The notes beneath the pieces were generated by a model. That model was not told where the DNA came from, searched no databases, and saw only the letters and a program-made list of their open reading frames with translations. Made by a program: the position numbers and the translations under genes. Positions 1-11,336 of a stretch of 56,034 bases of DNA are shown here, one piece after another (position 1 is the stretch's first letter; every line of letters starts with the position of its first letter). The stretch comes from Mycoplasma anseris ATCC 49234 (GTDB lineage Bacteria > Bacillota_I > Bacilli_A > Mycoplasmatales > Metamycoplasmataceae): contig NZ_JNJX01000005.1 of the NCBI RefSeq assembly GCF_000702805.1, positions 1-56,034 of the forward strand. The letters run 5' to 3'.

Positions 1-295
1 AAAAACTTTTTTAAATTAACATTGGCAATTATAATTGTGAAAAATTACCCTCTTATATTTTTATAATTTTTTGAATGATTTTTACATTATGTATCAAATT
101 TAAATATTAATATAATTAAGATCACGTTTTCATAAAAAAGAAATAATAAATTAATAGCAAACATTAAATAAAAACAAAAAAAATGAAGAAAACAAACAAA
201 AAGTATTGAAAAAAGAATGTTTTTTTTTTTTTTTTCAAAAAAAATTTTTATTTTTTGATATTCTTTTTTTGAATTTTATAGAAGGAGAGTAAACA
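1..295. other. Intergenic region upstream of the giant surface-protein gene
   Basis: No gene with a credible start is seen. The stretch is extremely AT-rich and carries the T16 run at 220-235 and a GGAG ribosome site just before the ATG at 296. Its first part could be the 3' flank of a gene outside the window, but I see no terminator hairpin in it. Confidence 0.6.
220..235. repeat. Homopolymer T16 tract in the promoter region of the surface-protein gene
   Basis: Sixteen consecutive T follow GAATG and are followed by C and a run of A. The tract ends 60 bases before the start codon of the 1551-residue surface protein. In several mycoplasmas, homopolymer tracts in surface-protein promoters change length by slippage and switch expression; the M. 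hyorhinis vlp genes are the classical case. The position fits such a switch, but length variation cannot be seen from one sequence. Confidence 0.7.
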
Positions 296-3200
296 ATGAG
301 CAGAAATCGTAAAGTTAAAATTATTCTTGCAACAATGTTAGGTTTAGTAGCTGCTGGTGTTACTGCTGGAACAGCATATGTTTTATTAAGAAATGATATT
401 GATAATAATTTAAAATTAGATATTGAAAAATTAATTAATGAGATCAATTCTTTTAAAGATAATAAATTAAACACTGATTTAAAGAAACATTTGAAGAATA
501 AAGCATTGATGTTAGTTGATAATCTAAATAAAGCAAAATCAAACAAAAAGAATAGCGAATTAAAAGCAATCTTAGAAAAAACTAATTATGATTTTAGTCT
601 TTTGAAAAAGCAAAATGAATATGTTGACTTAGCCAATGAAGTTGGTGAATATTTAAAAACTATTGGTACCAAAGAATACCAAGAAATTTATGATACATTA
701 AACAATCAATTAAATGATAGTAATAATAAAGTTGAAATTGCTAAAACAGTTGATGACATTGCTCATGAAATTGATGAATTAAGAAATAAATTGGATTATG
801 CTAAAAAAGAAGTAGAAAATCATATTGCATCATCAAAACGAAATTCATTGATTGAAAAATTCAATAAATTAGCCGAAGATATAAAAGTTGAATTAAACAA
901 TTGAAATGATCCAAAATATGACAATTTAAAAAATTCATTAAATACTAATGTAAATAAAGCAAAAGAGATTATTTTAAATCCAAACTCAACAATTGAAGAT
1001 ATTGAAAATCAAATAAAAGAGTTAACTGACAAATTTAATAACTCAAAACATCAAAAAGAAATTATTGCTGCGAAATCTGAATTTGGCAACCTTGTTTCAT
1101 TAATAAATGATGAAACCTCATCATGAAATGATCCAAAATACTCTACAATCAAGGATGAATTAGATGATTTTATTCACAATAAAACTGAAGAAGTTACAAA
1201 TGAAAATAATTCAGTAGAAAATATTAAAGCCAAAATTGAAGAAGTTAAATCTAAATATGAGGAATCTAAAAACAAAAAGGCAGAAATTGATAGTTTATCT
1301 GAAGAACAACTTCATAATCGTTTAGTTAATGAGCTTAGACAAAAAGCAAAAGAAATTAAAACAGAAACCAGCAAATGAAGTACTCCAAAATTTGATGACA
1401 TCAAAAAACCTTTACTTGATTTAGTTAAAAACAAAGAATCAATCGCTGATATTGAGACAACAACTACAAAAGAATTATCAGATGCAATTAAAGAATTAAA
1501 GACTGAATATAAAAAAGCTCTTGATGCTAAAAAGGCTATTGAATTAAATGATGCTAAAGCAAAATTTAATGATTTAAAAAATGAAATTATTAATGAAATT
1601 AAAAAATGAAATGATGATAAGTATACTGATATTAGAACTAATCTTGAAAATTCAATATCAACTAAAAATGATACTGTGGGTAATGAAAACGAATCTATTG
1701 AAGCAATTGAAAGGGTTATTTCTAATTTAAGAGATGAATATGCAAATGCTATTTCAACCAAGGCAATTATTGATGCAAAATCAGAGTTTGATAAAGTGTT
1801 AGAAAAAGCAAACATTTTAAAAGATGATCATAAATTAGAAAATTACGAAATAATTAAACATTATTTAGTAAATCAAATAAATTTAACTACAAATAGTGTT
1901 GAAACAACTCCTACTGTTGAAAATATTAATAATCAAAAATCTATTTTGGAAAATGCAATTGAAAAAACTAATAAAGATTATGAAATTGCAAAAGCAGGCG
2001 ATGAATATATTAGTATTTTCAGTAAGGCTCAATCATTGCATAAGAAATTAGAAAATAATTCAGCTGAAAAAATAAAATTAGATCAAGTAATGGTTGAAAC
2101 AAAAAATACAGTTGAAGCCCATGATAGAACTAAGCAATCAATTGAAGCAGCAACAACAAAATTAAAAAACGTTATGTCTGAAATTGAAGAATCACTTGCT
2201 AATAAAGCTTTAAAAGAATTTACAGATGCATTGAATAAATTAAAAACATATCAAAAATCTCTATCTGCTTGAAATACTAATGCAGCACAACCTTTAACAA
2301 TTCGTATCAATGATTATGATCAAAAATCAAAAGCACCTAATATTAATAACGAATTATTCAAACAATATACTAAAGAGATTAATGAGTTAATAACTAATAC
2401 AATAAATAATGTATTAAGTTCTACAATCGATAAAGCACGTACTTATTCTAAATCAGCTCCTGCTAATGAATATCCTTCAATTCAAAGCAAATTAAACAAT
2501 AAAATAGCCGAATATAATAATACTAGTTCTTGAAGTGAAACTGATAAAGATTCTAAATCTTTAGAATTACATAATTATGTTGCTACAATTAAAAATGAAA
2601 TTAAAGAAAAAGCTTATTCAACATTTAAATCATTAAAATCAAATGCTTTATCATATATTTCAGGTGATTATACCGATTCAACTACTATATCTAAAATTAA
2701 TGAACTTAAGTCATTGTTATCTTCATATGATTCATATAATGAAAATACTGATGAATCACAACTTGTAGTAGCTAATAAAGAAATAGATAAACGTTTAAGC
2801 GAAATTAATAATTATATTGAACACGACAAATTCTTGACATTAGAGAAAACCGTTCAAGATTTTATTAAAGACCCAAGTAAAGCTAATGAAGTTAAGTTTA
2901 AATTAAATAATGTTTTACCAGGTATTAAAAATAAAGAACTTACTGAGTTTGCTAATAAAAATACATTAGGAATTAGAGCACAATATACAGCTTTAAAAAA
3001 TGTATTTGATTTTGCAACTAAATTTAATGAATATTATGATCTTAAAAAAGTGTTTCAATCATTAGAGACTAAATATCCACTATATAATGATGAACAATTC
3101 TTTATTGATGCTAAAAAAGTATTTACTTCATTAAAAACAGAAGAAGTACCTACAATCAATAATACTGATTTAAATAAAGCTGACGAAATGATTAATAAAT

Positions 3201-4951
3201 TTAGACCTGTTGTTAACCAATTACGCCAAACAATAATGGAAAAAGAAAGAGCAAGAAATACCACTTTAAGTGCTGAAGCATTAAGAGTTGCTGATGCTGC
3301 TTCTACAAATCCCTTTGCATTTAAAGAAGTATTAACATATAAACAAGATATTGCGCCACTAGTGAATTATAGTGCTAATCCCGATGATATCGCAAATAGA
3401 AGATATGAAAAAATTACTGATGAATTTTATGGAAAAAATAATTTACTTGCTGATAAGATTAAAAATATTAATGATATAAATAATTCAGTTGCAAATAAAT
3501 TTATATCAAATGATATTAAAACATGAACTACAAATACAATAAAAGAAACAGAGAATACTTTAACTGAATTGAATTCCAGAGCAGCTATATACAATGATGG
3601 TGTTACTTACAACTTTGCAAGACGTTTAATTAAATCAGAGTTTATTAAGCTTTTTAATCGTGTTACAAATAAATTTAATGATTATAAACAAAAATTCAAC
3701 CAAAATCAAAATAATATTGCGTATTCAATAGCTGTTCAAACTTATGCAAAAACAATTGAGGAATTATATATTTATTATATGTCATCTGCTGATGTTGATT
3801 GGATTAAGCATAGAGGTGCTGGTCAATCAACAACCTGACAAAAGCTAACAAGAAAATATTATGGTTCACAATATGGTGCAAATTGACGTGGCTTATTTAC
3901 AAATGAAACGGGAAAAAGAATTATTCCAAAAATCTCAAATTATCCTAGCAGATTTAAAAATAATGTTATTTCATCAATAACTGATGGTTTTTCAAGTATT
4001 TTTGGTCATGAAAGCTCTAGAAATCTAAATATAGTGTTAACACAAGATGGTTATATTCCAATTGTTACAAATACATTAAATTATGTTGATAAATTTATTG
4101 AGATTTTAAATAATATGTCAAGTATTGTAAAAGAAATGGATTCAAAAATTTCAGATAAAGCTAAGTTAAACCAAATATTGAATCATTTGAATTCTAAATT
4201 GCAAAGTATATCTTCTAATTTCACAAAATCCGTTGATAAATATGAGGTTATGAGCAGAACAGATTTACAACAAGAATTCTTTAACATGAAACAACAAATT
4301 ACAACTTGATTGTCAAATTATAAGAGTGAATCATCAAGTAAAAATATTAGACATGAAGGTGCCACTTTATATTTAGAAGATCGCTTAAAAGATTATGAAG
4401 GAGTGATCACGACTTCAGGTAGTTTTGATGAACAAAAAGTAGCGTTGCGTTCATTATATGATGCATTTAATAATGCTAAACGTATTGCTGATAACAAAAC
4501 ATCAGGAGTTGTTGCCAATGAACATAAGTCATTCTTAAAATCTGAAAATACTAATTTATTAATTGAATTTTTTGAAATATTAATTAAATCCCAAGAAAAA
4601 TATAATTTCTCATTCAAAAACCCAATTCAATGATTGCCTGTTTATAAAGCAGATACAATTATGGATGAAGATTGATACCATGATAAAGATTCAAATGGTA
4701 ATATTGTTAATTCAAACTTTATAAACTTCGATGAACATGAATGAAATTGACAAAAAAAATATAATGTTCTTAAATCACGTGTTGATTTCGGTTTGGTATT
4801 CAATATGTTCCCATCATATGCAACCGAAAGTATTACAACTATAATATATCATGCAAATTATGCATATCAATTGGGTAGATATGAAGAAGCATATAATAAA
4901 TTAAAGAATGAAATTAAAAAATATGATCCAAGTTTTGGAGACCCTAAATAA
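296..4951 (+). CDS. Giant repetitive coiled-coil surface protein (Lmp-like)
   Basis: Encodes 1551 residues, reading through many UGA-Trp codons in one frame to TAA. Residues about 8-31 form one hydrophobic segment after a basic start (MSRNRKVK). There is no lipobox cysteine, so the protein is probably N-terminally anchored with its bulk outside the cell. The body is Lys/Glu/Asn-rich helix. A degenerate unit of about 75-85 residues is marked by a Trp-led motif, W-[NS]-[DT]-x-K-[YF], at residues 203, 277, 361 and 438. The last 450 residues are less repetitive and richer in aromatic and Trp residues, suggesting a folded domain. The architecture resembles Lmp-type adhesion/aggregation proteins of Mycoplasma hominis; this is an architectural resemblance only. 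GGAG at 283-286 supports the ATG. A terminator follows at once, so the gene is probably monocistronic. Confidence 0.8.
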
Positions 4952-4960
4952 AAAATATTA

Positions 4961-4986
4961 GACAACGTTTGTTGTCTTTTATTTTA
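4961..4986 (+). terminator. Intrinsic terminator after the giant surface protein
   Basis: Stem GACAAC/GTTGTC (4961-4966 and 4971-4976) with loop GTTT, then a T-rich tail, begins 9 bases after the stop codon. Confidence 0.8.
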
Positions 4987-5100
4987 TAGAATTTCTAAAA
5001 CTTTATTATTTAAGCTAATACCAAAAAAACAAAAAAACTCACAAAAAGAAGTAGGTATTTCCAAAATTATATTTATTTAAAAAATATTTCTTAAGTAAAA

Positions 5101-5128
5101 TTAAAAACCCAAACAAGATGTTTGGGTT
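5101..5128 (-). terminator. Intrinsic terminator of tuf
   Basis: Perfect 9-bp stem AACCCAAAC/GTTTGGGTT with a 5-base loop, followed by a T run on the minus strand, just beyond the tuf stop. Confidence 0.85.
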
Positions 5129-5139
5129 CATAGAATAAA

Positions 5140-6333
5140 TTATTTTGTAATTTTGATTACTGAACCAGCACCAACAGTTCTTCCACCTTCACGAATTGAG
5201 AATTTTGTTCCTTCTTCAACAGCGATTGGAGCAATTAACTTAACTTTTAAGTTAACGTTGTCTCCAGGCATAACCATTTCACGTCCATCAGTGAATTCAA
5301 TTCCACCAGTAACGTCTGTTGTACGGAAGTAGAATTGTGGTTTATAGTTATGGAAGAAAGGAGTGTGACGTCCACCTTCTTCTTTTTTAAGAACATAAAC
5401 AGCAGCTTCAAATTCTGTGTGAGGAACAATGGTTTTAGGTTTAGCTAAAACTTGTCCACGTTCGATTTCTGATCTATCAATACCACGTAGTAATAAACCA
5501 GCATTATCTCCAGCTTGAGCTTCTTTTAAGTTCTTTCTAAACATTTCGATACCAGTAACAGTTGTTTTTTTGGTTTCTTTTAAACCAACGATTTCAACTT
5601 CTTCACCTAAGGTTAACACACCACGTTCAACTCTACCAGTTGCAACAGTTCCACGACCTGTAATGGTGAATACGTCTTCAACTGCCATTAAGAATGGTTT
5701 GTCAGTTTCACGTTTTGGTTCTTCAATGTATGTATCAACTGCATCCATTAATTCTAAAATAATTTTTTCATATTCAGCGTCACCTTGAAGAGCTTTTAAA
5801 GCTGAACCAGCAATAACAGGAGCATTGTCACCATCAAAACCATATTCTGATAGTAATCCACGAACATCCATGTCTACTAATCCAACCATTTCTTCTCTTT
5901 CTTCTGGTTTGAACATGTCAATTTTGTTTAAGAATACAACAATTTTAGGAACACCAACTTGTTTTGCTAAAAGAATGTGTTCTCTTGTTTGAGGCATAGG
6001 ACCATCAGTAGCAGCAACTACTAAGATAGCACCATCCATTTGAGCAGCCCCAGTAATCATGTTTTTAACGTAGTCAGCGTGACCTGGACAGTCAACGTGA
6101 GCATAGTGACGTTTTTCTGTATTGTATTCAATGTGTGAAGTATTAATAGTAATACCACGAGCTTTTTCTTCAGGAGCATTGTCGATTGCAGCATAATCTT
6201 TAGCTTCTGATAGACCTTTTTTTGATAAAACTGTAGCAATAGCTGCTGTTAATGTTGTTTTACCATGGTCAACGTGACCGATTGTACCAATGTTTACGTG
6301 TGGTTTAGCACGGTCAAAATCTAATTTTGCCAT
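5140..6333 (-). CDS. tuf: Elongation factor Tu
   Basis: 397-residue GTPase that delivers aminoacyl-tRNA to the ribosome. The G1 loop GHVDHGKT lies at residues about 19-26, DCPGH at about 81 and NKID at about 136. The usual three-domain EF-Tu layout and length follow. As in other mycoplasmas it may also be displayed at the cell surface, but nothing in the sequence shows this. AGAAAGGA upstream of the ATG is the ribosome site. Codon use is cleaner than in its neighbours (few rare codons), as expected for a very highly expressed gene. It stands alone between its own promoter and terminator. Confidence 0.98.
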   Translation of the reverse strand: MAKLDFDRAKPHVNIGTIGHVDHGKTTLTAAIATVLSKKGLSEAKDYAAIDNAPEEKARGITINTSHIEYNTEKRHYAHVDCPGHADYVKNMITGAAQMDGAILVVAATDGPMPQTREHILLAKQVGVPKIVVFLNKIDMFKPEEREEMVGLVDMDVRGLLSEYGFDGDNAPVIAGSALKALQGDAEYEKIILELMDAVDTYIEEPKRETDKPFLMAVEDVFTITGRGTVATGRVERGVLTLGEEVEIVGLKETKKTTVTGIEMFRKNLKEAQAGDNAGLLLRGIDRSEIERGQVLAKPKTIVPHTEFEAAVYVLKKEEGGRHTPFFHNYKPQFYFRTTDVTGGIEFTDGREMVMPGDNVNLKVKLIAPIAVEEGTKFSIREGGRTVGAGSVIKITK

Positions 6334-6369
6334 AATATTTTCCTTTCTAATGAAATATATTTTATGTGA

Positions 6370-6383
6370 TTAAACGCGTTTAA
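6370..6383. promoter_or_regulatory. 14-base perfect palindrome in the tuf leader
   Basis: TTAAACGCGTTTAA is a perfect palindrome 37 bases before the tuf start, inside the presumed transcribed leader. It is GC-rich for this genome (ACGCGT core). It could be a DNA-binding site or a leader hairpin; nothing here decides between them. Confidence 0.4.
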
Positions 6384-6428
6384 CCAACCAAAGTATAGCC
6401 TTTCAACTATATCCTGTCCATTTCGTTA

Positions 6429-6437
6429 ATCATAGCA
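6429..6437 (-). promoter_or_regulatory. Extended -10 promoter of tuf
   Basis: Minus-strand TGCTATGAT is a TGn-extended -10 element about 95 bases upstream of the tuf ATG. This gives a leader of roughly 90 nt that contains the TTAAACGCGTTTAA palindrome and a TATAG/CTATA stem. Confidence 0.5.
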
Positions 6438-6607
6438 TATATAATTTTACTTAAAAATTTTAAAAAGTTAATAAATAAAATTATATAGATAAAATTTGAA
6501 TTTTTTTATTTTTAATAATCTGGAAAAGTACTATGTACTTTTGTAATAAGAAAACTTGTTTTTGTTTAAAAAGATTAATAAATTTCAATCTTAAATTCAA
6601 CAATAAC

Positions 6608-6640
6608 TAAAAAATAAAGATGCTTTTAATCAGCATCTTT
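6608..6640 (-). terminator. Terminator overlapping the end of cdaA
   Basis: Stem AAAGATGC/GCATCTTT (6616-6623 and 6633-6640). The cdaA stop codon sits in the 9-base loop, and a T-rich stretch follows on the minus strand. Confidence 0.75.
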
Positions 6641-7204
6641 AAAGATATTTACAAGAGTTTCTTGTAGTTGATCAAGAATAACAGGTGTGAACAATCCATT
6701 TTTAGCTAAAGTAATTCCCCCATTTTCTTCTGATACTACTAAAGTTGTTGCATCACAAATTTCACTAATTCCCATTGCGGCTCTATGCCTTGCTCCATAT
6801 TTATTGTCAATTGATTTCTTTGTAATTTTGTAATATGTTGAAGCATAGTGGATTTTATTATTTTTAATAATAATAGCCCCATCATGTAATGGGCTGTGTT
6901 TATTGAAAATTGAAATAATTAATGAGCTTGAAACATTAGCATCAATAATAATTCCATCAGTTCTTAAATTATCTAAGTCATCATTATTTTCAATGGTAAT
7001 AATGGCACCAGTTTTGGTTTTTGAAAGATATTCTAATGATTCTTTTAGTTGGTGGATTAATCTAATTTTAGTTGATTGCCCTAAAGCAGTTTTAGTATTT
7101 TTGGCCTTCTTTCAATTTCTTAAAAGAATTGTCCCATAATGAATTACTGCTCCAGCAAAAAGAATTGAAATCATTGCTAAAATAATATAAAGAATAATTA
7201 ACAT
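6626..7204 (-). CDS. cdaA: Diadenylate cyclase (c-di-AMP synthase, CdaA/CdaM type)
   Basis: 192 residues. One N-terminal membrane helix (residues about 1-22) is followed by a DisA_N catalytic domain. The two signature motifs are present: DGA (in SPLHDGAIII) and RHRAA (in KYGARHRAAMGIS). The family condenses two ATP into cyclic di-AMP, which controls potassium and osmotic balance. With a single membrane helix rather than the three of Bacillus CdaA it resembles the CdaM form of mycoplasmas. The 5' neighbour (7213-7623) ends 8 bases before this ATG, and AGGAG overlaps the end of that gene, so the two are co-translated. No CdaR regulator gene is adjacent. Confidence 0.93.
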
Positions 7205-7212
7205 TTAATCTC

Positions 7213-7623
7213 CTATCATCACTTATTCAATCCAACTATAATCAATAACATTGCAATAAAAACTACGGTAACAACACTAATGATGATAATTCTTTTGGTC
7301 TTTGACAATGGTTTTGCTTTTTCAGCAAGAGGCGAATCAGATCATTTTTCATATTCCATATAAGGAGTGTATTTGGCTTTGAATAGTCTTTGGCGTTTGG
7401 CAGTCTCTTCTATTTTATCTTTCAAATTTTCATCCATTATTTTCATAAATCGAATCTCTTTAAAATATTCAAAAATTTTCATTTCATCAATTGGTTTAAT
7501 AAAATGAGCATTTTTATGATAAATTTGAAATTCAGTAATTAAAGTTGAAACACTATCATTTTCTGGGTCATATTTTAAAGTTCTGGTATCTTTTTGTTTT
7601 TGTGCATTCAAGATTTTTTTCAT
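7213..7623 (-). CDS. Small tail-anchored membrane protein, unknown, paired with cdaA
   Basis: 136 residues, not recognised. A charged N-terminal part of about 100 residues is followed by a single hydrophobic C-terminal segment (IIIISVVTVVFIAMLLIIVG) and ends NKWW, with both Trp read from UGA. The start is taken as the ATG preceding KKILN, because GGGGGATG sits just upstream; a TTG four codons earlier is the alternative. The gene is immediately 5' of cdaA and probably co-transcribed, so a role at the membrane with the cyclase is an inference from position only. Confidence 0.75.
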
Positions 7624-7715
7624 GTCATCCCCCAATAATTAAGTAGTTAGATTAATATAAGAATTTTAGCATTTATTATATAATTTTAACAAATTCACAA
7701 CGAGAAGGAGACAAA

Positions 7716-8909
7716 ATGAAAAAAACACTTAAAGATTTGAATTTAAATGGTAAGCGCGTAATTTTAAGAGTAGATTTTAATGTTCCTATTATCGACAATG
7801 AAGTAGCTGACATTAAAAGAATCAAAGCAGCTTTACCAACAATTAACTATATTTTAGAACACGGTGCTAGTTTAGTTATGCTTTCTCACTTAGGAAGAGT
7901 TAAAAAAGAGGAAGATAAATTAACTAAATCATTAGCCCCAGTTGTTAAAAAATTTGCCCAATTAATCAACAAAGAAGTTAAATTTGTTGCTCAAACTAGA
8001 GGCAAAGAAGTTGAAAATGCAGCAAAGAATTTAAAGGCTGGTGAAATTTTATTTTTAGAAAATACTCGTTTTGAAGATTTAAATGACAAAGCTGAATCTT
8101 CAAACAACCAAGATTTAGCAAAAGAATGAGCAAGTTTAGGGGATGTTTTTGTTAATGATGCTTTTGCCACTGCTCACCGTGCTCATGCTTCAACAGCAGG
8201 TATTGCAAATTATGTTAAAGAATCTGCATTAGGTTTTTTAATGGAAGCTGAAGTATCACACTTAGACAAATTAGTTAACAATTTTGAAAGACCTTTTGTA
8301 GCAATTATTGGAGGAGCTAAGGTTTCTGATAAAATCAAAGTTTTAGAAAAATTGTTTAATGTCGCAGATAAAGTTTTAATTGGAGGCGGAATGGCATATA
8401 CCTTTAATAAAGCTTTAGGAAAGAAAATTGGAACTTCTTTAGTTGAAGATGACCAAGTAGAATTAGCTAAAAAACATTTAGAAACTTACAATGATAAAAT
8501 AGTATTGCCAATTGATAATGCCATTACTAAGGAATTTGCTAATAACGAACCAATATATACAACTCCAGAAAACAATAATATTCCTGATGATTATATGGGA
8601 TTGGATGTTGGACCTGAAACTGTTAAATTATTTGCCAAAGAAATTGCCAAAGCCAAGACTATTTTTTGAAATGGGCCTTTAGGAGTAACTGAATTTTCAT
8701 ATTATGAAAATGGAACTAGAAACGTGGCAATAGCAATTGCTAATAATCAAGCTTGTTATTCAGTTGTAGGTGGCGGAGATTCAGTAAGTGCTATTAATAA
8801 ATTAGGCTACCACGACAAATTTAGTTTCATCTCAACTGGTGGTGGAGCATCAATTGAATTTGTTCAAGGAAATCAATTACCAGGAATTGTTGCTATTCAA
8901 GATAAATAA
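7716..8909 (+). CDS. pgk: Phosphoglycerate kinase
   Basis: 397 residues, full family length. Transfers phosphate from 1,3-bisphosphoglycerate to ADP, an ATP-yielding step of lower glycolysis. Visible signatures are RVDFNVP near residue 20, SHLGR near 60, GGAKVSDKI near 205 and the nucleotide-binding VVGGGDS near 350. Internal Trp residues are read from UGA (for example at 8127 and 8667). Ribosome site GAAGGAG precedes the ATG. asnA starts 18 bases after the stop, so the two form an operon ending at the 9914 terminator. Confidence 0.97.
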
Positions 8910-8927
8910 TTAGACATCTTAAAATTT

Positions 8928-9911
8928 ATGAAACAAAAACCAAAAAAATTGTCAATCGAACAAAGACAAATTGCGATTGATTTAATTAAAGAAAAATTTA
9001 GAAAATATTTAGCAAAAGAACTTAAACTAATAAGAGTAAGTGCACCATTATTTGTAAGTAAACAAAGTGGATTAAATGATGGTTTAAATGGTGAAAAACC
9101 TATTGAATTTAAGGCTAAAACCATATATGATGATTTAGAAATTGTGCATTCATTAGCTAAATGAAAACGGCAAGCGTTAGGCAAATATGATATTGGTAAA
9201 AATAATGGAATTTACACTGATATGAATGCCATTCGTAAAGAAGAAAATTTGGATCAAACCCATTCTTTATATGTTGATCAATGAGATTGAGAACTAAAAA
9301 TAAATCCCGAAGATCGTAATATTGACTATTTAATGAATGTGGTTTCCAAGATATACAATGCTTTAAGAAAAACTGAACATATTATTTATAAAAAATATAA
9401 AATTGCCAAAAGATTATCTAAGAAGATTTATTTTATTGATTCAGAAGAACTATACAATATGTACCCTAAATTAGAAGCAACTCAAAGGGAATATGAAATT
9501 GTTAAAAAATATCAAACAGTTTTTATAATGCGAATTGGTAATCTTTTAAAAGACAATAAACCGCATTCAAACCGAGCTAAAGATTATGATGATTGAACAC
9601 TAAATGGTGATTTAATTGTCTATGATGAAATTAATGATTTAGCATTAGAACTTTCTTCAATGGGAATTAGAGTAAATAAAGAAGCTTTAATTAATCAATA
9701 TAACTTACCTGAAGAAGAAATTAAATTAATTAGTCCATATCATAAAAATATTATTGAACAAAACCTTCCTTTAACAATTGGCGGAGGAATTGGTCAAAGT
9801 CGAATTGCAATGTATTTATTGCATTGCAAACACATTGGTGAAGTTCAAGTTTCTATTTGAGACGAAAAAAACAAGAAGTTTGCTAAAGAAAACAAAATTG
9901 TATTGTTATAA
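8928..9911 (+). CDS. asnA: Aspartate-ammonia ligase (ammonia-dependent asparagine synthetase)
   Basis: 327 residues, close to the 330 of E. coli AsnA. It makes asparagine from aspartate and ammonia with ATP, through a class II aaRS-like fold. The N-terminal [18 protein letters not shown] and C-terminal [15 protein letters not shown] match the family. There is no strong ribosome site before the ATG, so it may rely on reinitiation or translational coupling with pgk (18-base gap). Amino-acid synthesis genes are rare in mycoplasmas; in arginine users, ammonia released by arginine deiminase could supply the substrate, which is inference. Confidence 0.94.
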
Positions 9912-9913
9912 AA

Positions 9914-9942
9914 AAAAGAGGCAAAATAAATGCCTCTTTTTC
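9914..9942. terminator. Bidirectional terminator between asnA and the convergent membrane-protein gene
   Basis: 10-bp stem AAAAGAGGCA/TGCCTCTTTT with a 7-base loop, and T runs on both strands. It serves asnA (plus) and the gene ending at 9959 (minus). Confidence 0.85.
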
Positions 9943-9958
9943 ATTTTATTAAGAATGA

Positions 9959-11326
9959 TTACCTTTTTTGCCTTAAATTAAAGATAACAATTGCAATAAT
10001 GCTTGCTATACAAATAAATAATAAAACCGGGATAATTCATCAATTGTCTAATGAATGAGCATTATAGGCAATGACATGATAAATAGCCAAGCTAAATGCG
10101 CAAAAAACAATTAAAGCCAAGGAAATATTTAAATAAATTTTGGCAATTTTTTGTTGAGGTGATACTGAAGTTTTTGTAATTCTTTTTTGCGCTGAAATTT
10201 CATTTAATAAAGCATTACAATAATTTTTATATTCTAAATTGTCAACAGCTTTAGTTAAAACTTTTTTATAAAAAATATTTTCATGAATGTTAATGAAATT
10301 ATCAATGTAAGATTGATAATATTCAACTGTTGTCTCAATATTTTTTTGCATTTTTAAAGTAAAGTTGAAATGTTTAGAAATATTGTTTAAAACTGATTTA
10401 ATAATGAATAATTCACTAATAATTTTGATTTGGGCTTGGATGGTTAAATAAATTTCGGTACTTTCAAAAATATCATTAATTGAATTTATAGTTTTTTCGG
10501 TTTTAATAACTAATTCATCTTTACCATAATAAAATTCATAATTAAATTGCTTAAAATCTTTTTTTTCATTATGCAAAAGCTTTTTAGATTGAAGAAAATC
10601 TTGTTCAATGTCTTTTAGTATTTGATTATTAAGTTTGCTTTCATTGATTTTTAATTTATGACTTGTTGTAATATAAAGTAATTCTTGGTCAGTTGCAACA
10701 TTATTGGTAAATAAAACTGAATTAATATAATTAAAACCATTTTTACCAAAATGAATGCTTGATGCTTTTTCTCTAGGCAACAGATTCTTTTTCTTAAAAT
10801 TTAATGAATAATAAACATCTCAACAAATGTTTTTAATTTTATTCATGATTTCAATTTCATTGGCAAATAATTTATCATTTTGATAATCATCATTTATGAA
10901 TAATGATTTAGCAAAATGTCTAACAATAAAGTTTTTTAAAATCAATGAATTTGAATCACGATTATACTTATTTAATAATGCATTATGTTTATCAAATAAA
11001 ATGAATAGGCCAATTCCATTTGCTTGAATTAAGAAATAAAATTCGTTAGTGATTTTAGCATGAGCAATAGTATCTTCAAATAAACTTGTTTTCTTAATTT
11101 CATAATCCAAAAAAGCATCTTGATTAGTTCATTCAAATGAATTAATTAATTGAATATTTTTTAATTCTTCAGTAAATTTAATATTAATTCCATTTAAAAA
11201 ATTAGTGGTCTCATTTAGATCATTTAAAAGGTTTTTGCTTAATTTTTCAACTAATGTTCCACCAATCTCGAATGGAATGATGAATAAATGAGACATTGTC
11301 GGGCTAATCTTTATTTCATTTGTCAT
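9959..11326 (-). CDS. Uncharacterised membrane protein with C-terminal helices, operon with mgtA
   Basis: 455 residues, not recognised. Roughly residues 1-385 are soluble, helical and Asn/Lys-rich. Two hydrophobic helices follow near the C-terminus (IYLNISLALIVFCAFSLAIY, then IIPVLLFICIASIIAIVIF). The frame is continuous through several UGA-Trp codons. AAGGAG before the ATG overlaps the mgtA stop region (10-base gap), so it is translated from the mgtA message. A regulatory or accessory role at the transporter is possible but rests only on position. Confidence 0.75.
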
Positions 11327-11336
11327 AAATCTCTCC

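Noticed and set aside
235-546. Minus-strand open frame over the start of the surface-protein gene
   Set aside because: It is the complement of Lys/Asn-rich coding sequence, has no ribosome site and no family resemblance.
296-4951. Apparent chain of six or more separate short genes
   Set aside because: All pieces share one frame and are separated only by UGA, which is Trp in this genome. They form one CDS.
5570-5788. Plus-strand open frame within tuf
   Set aside because: Antisense shadow of a very strongly conserved gene.
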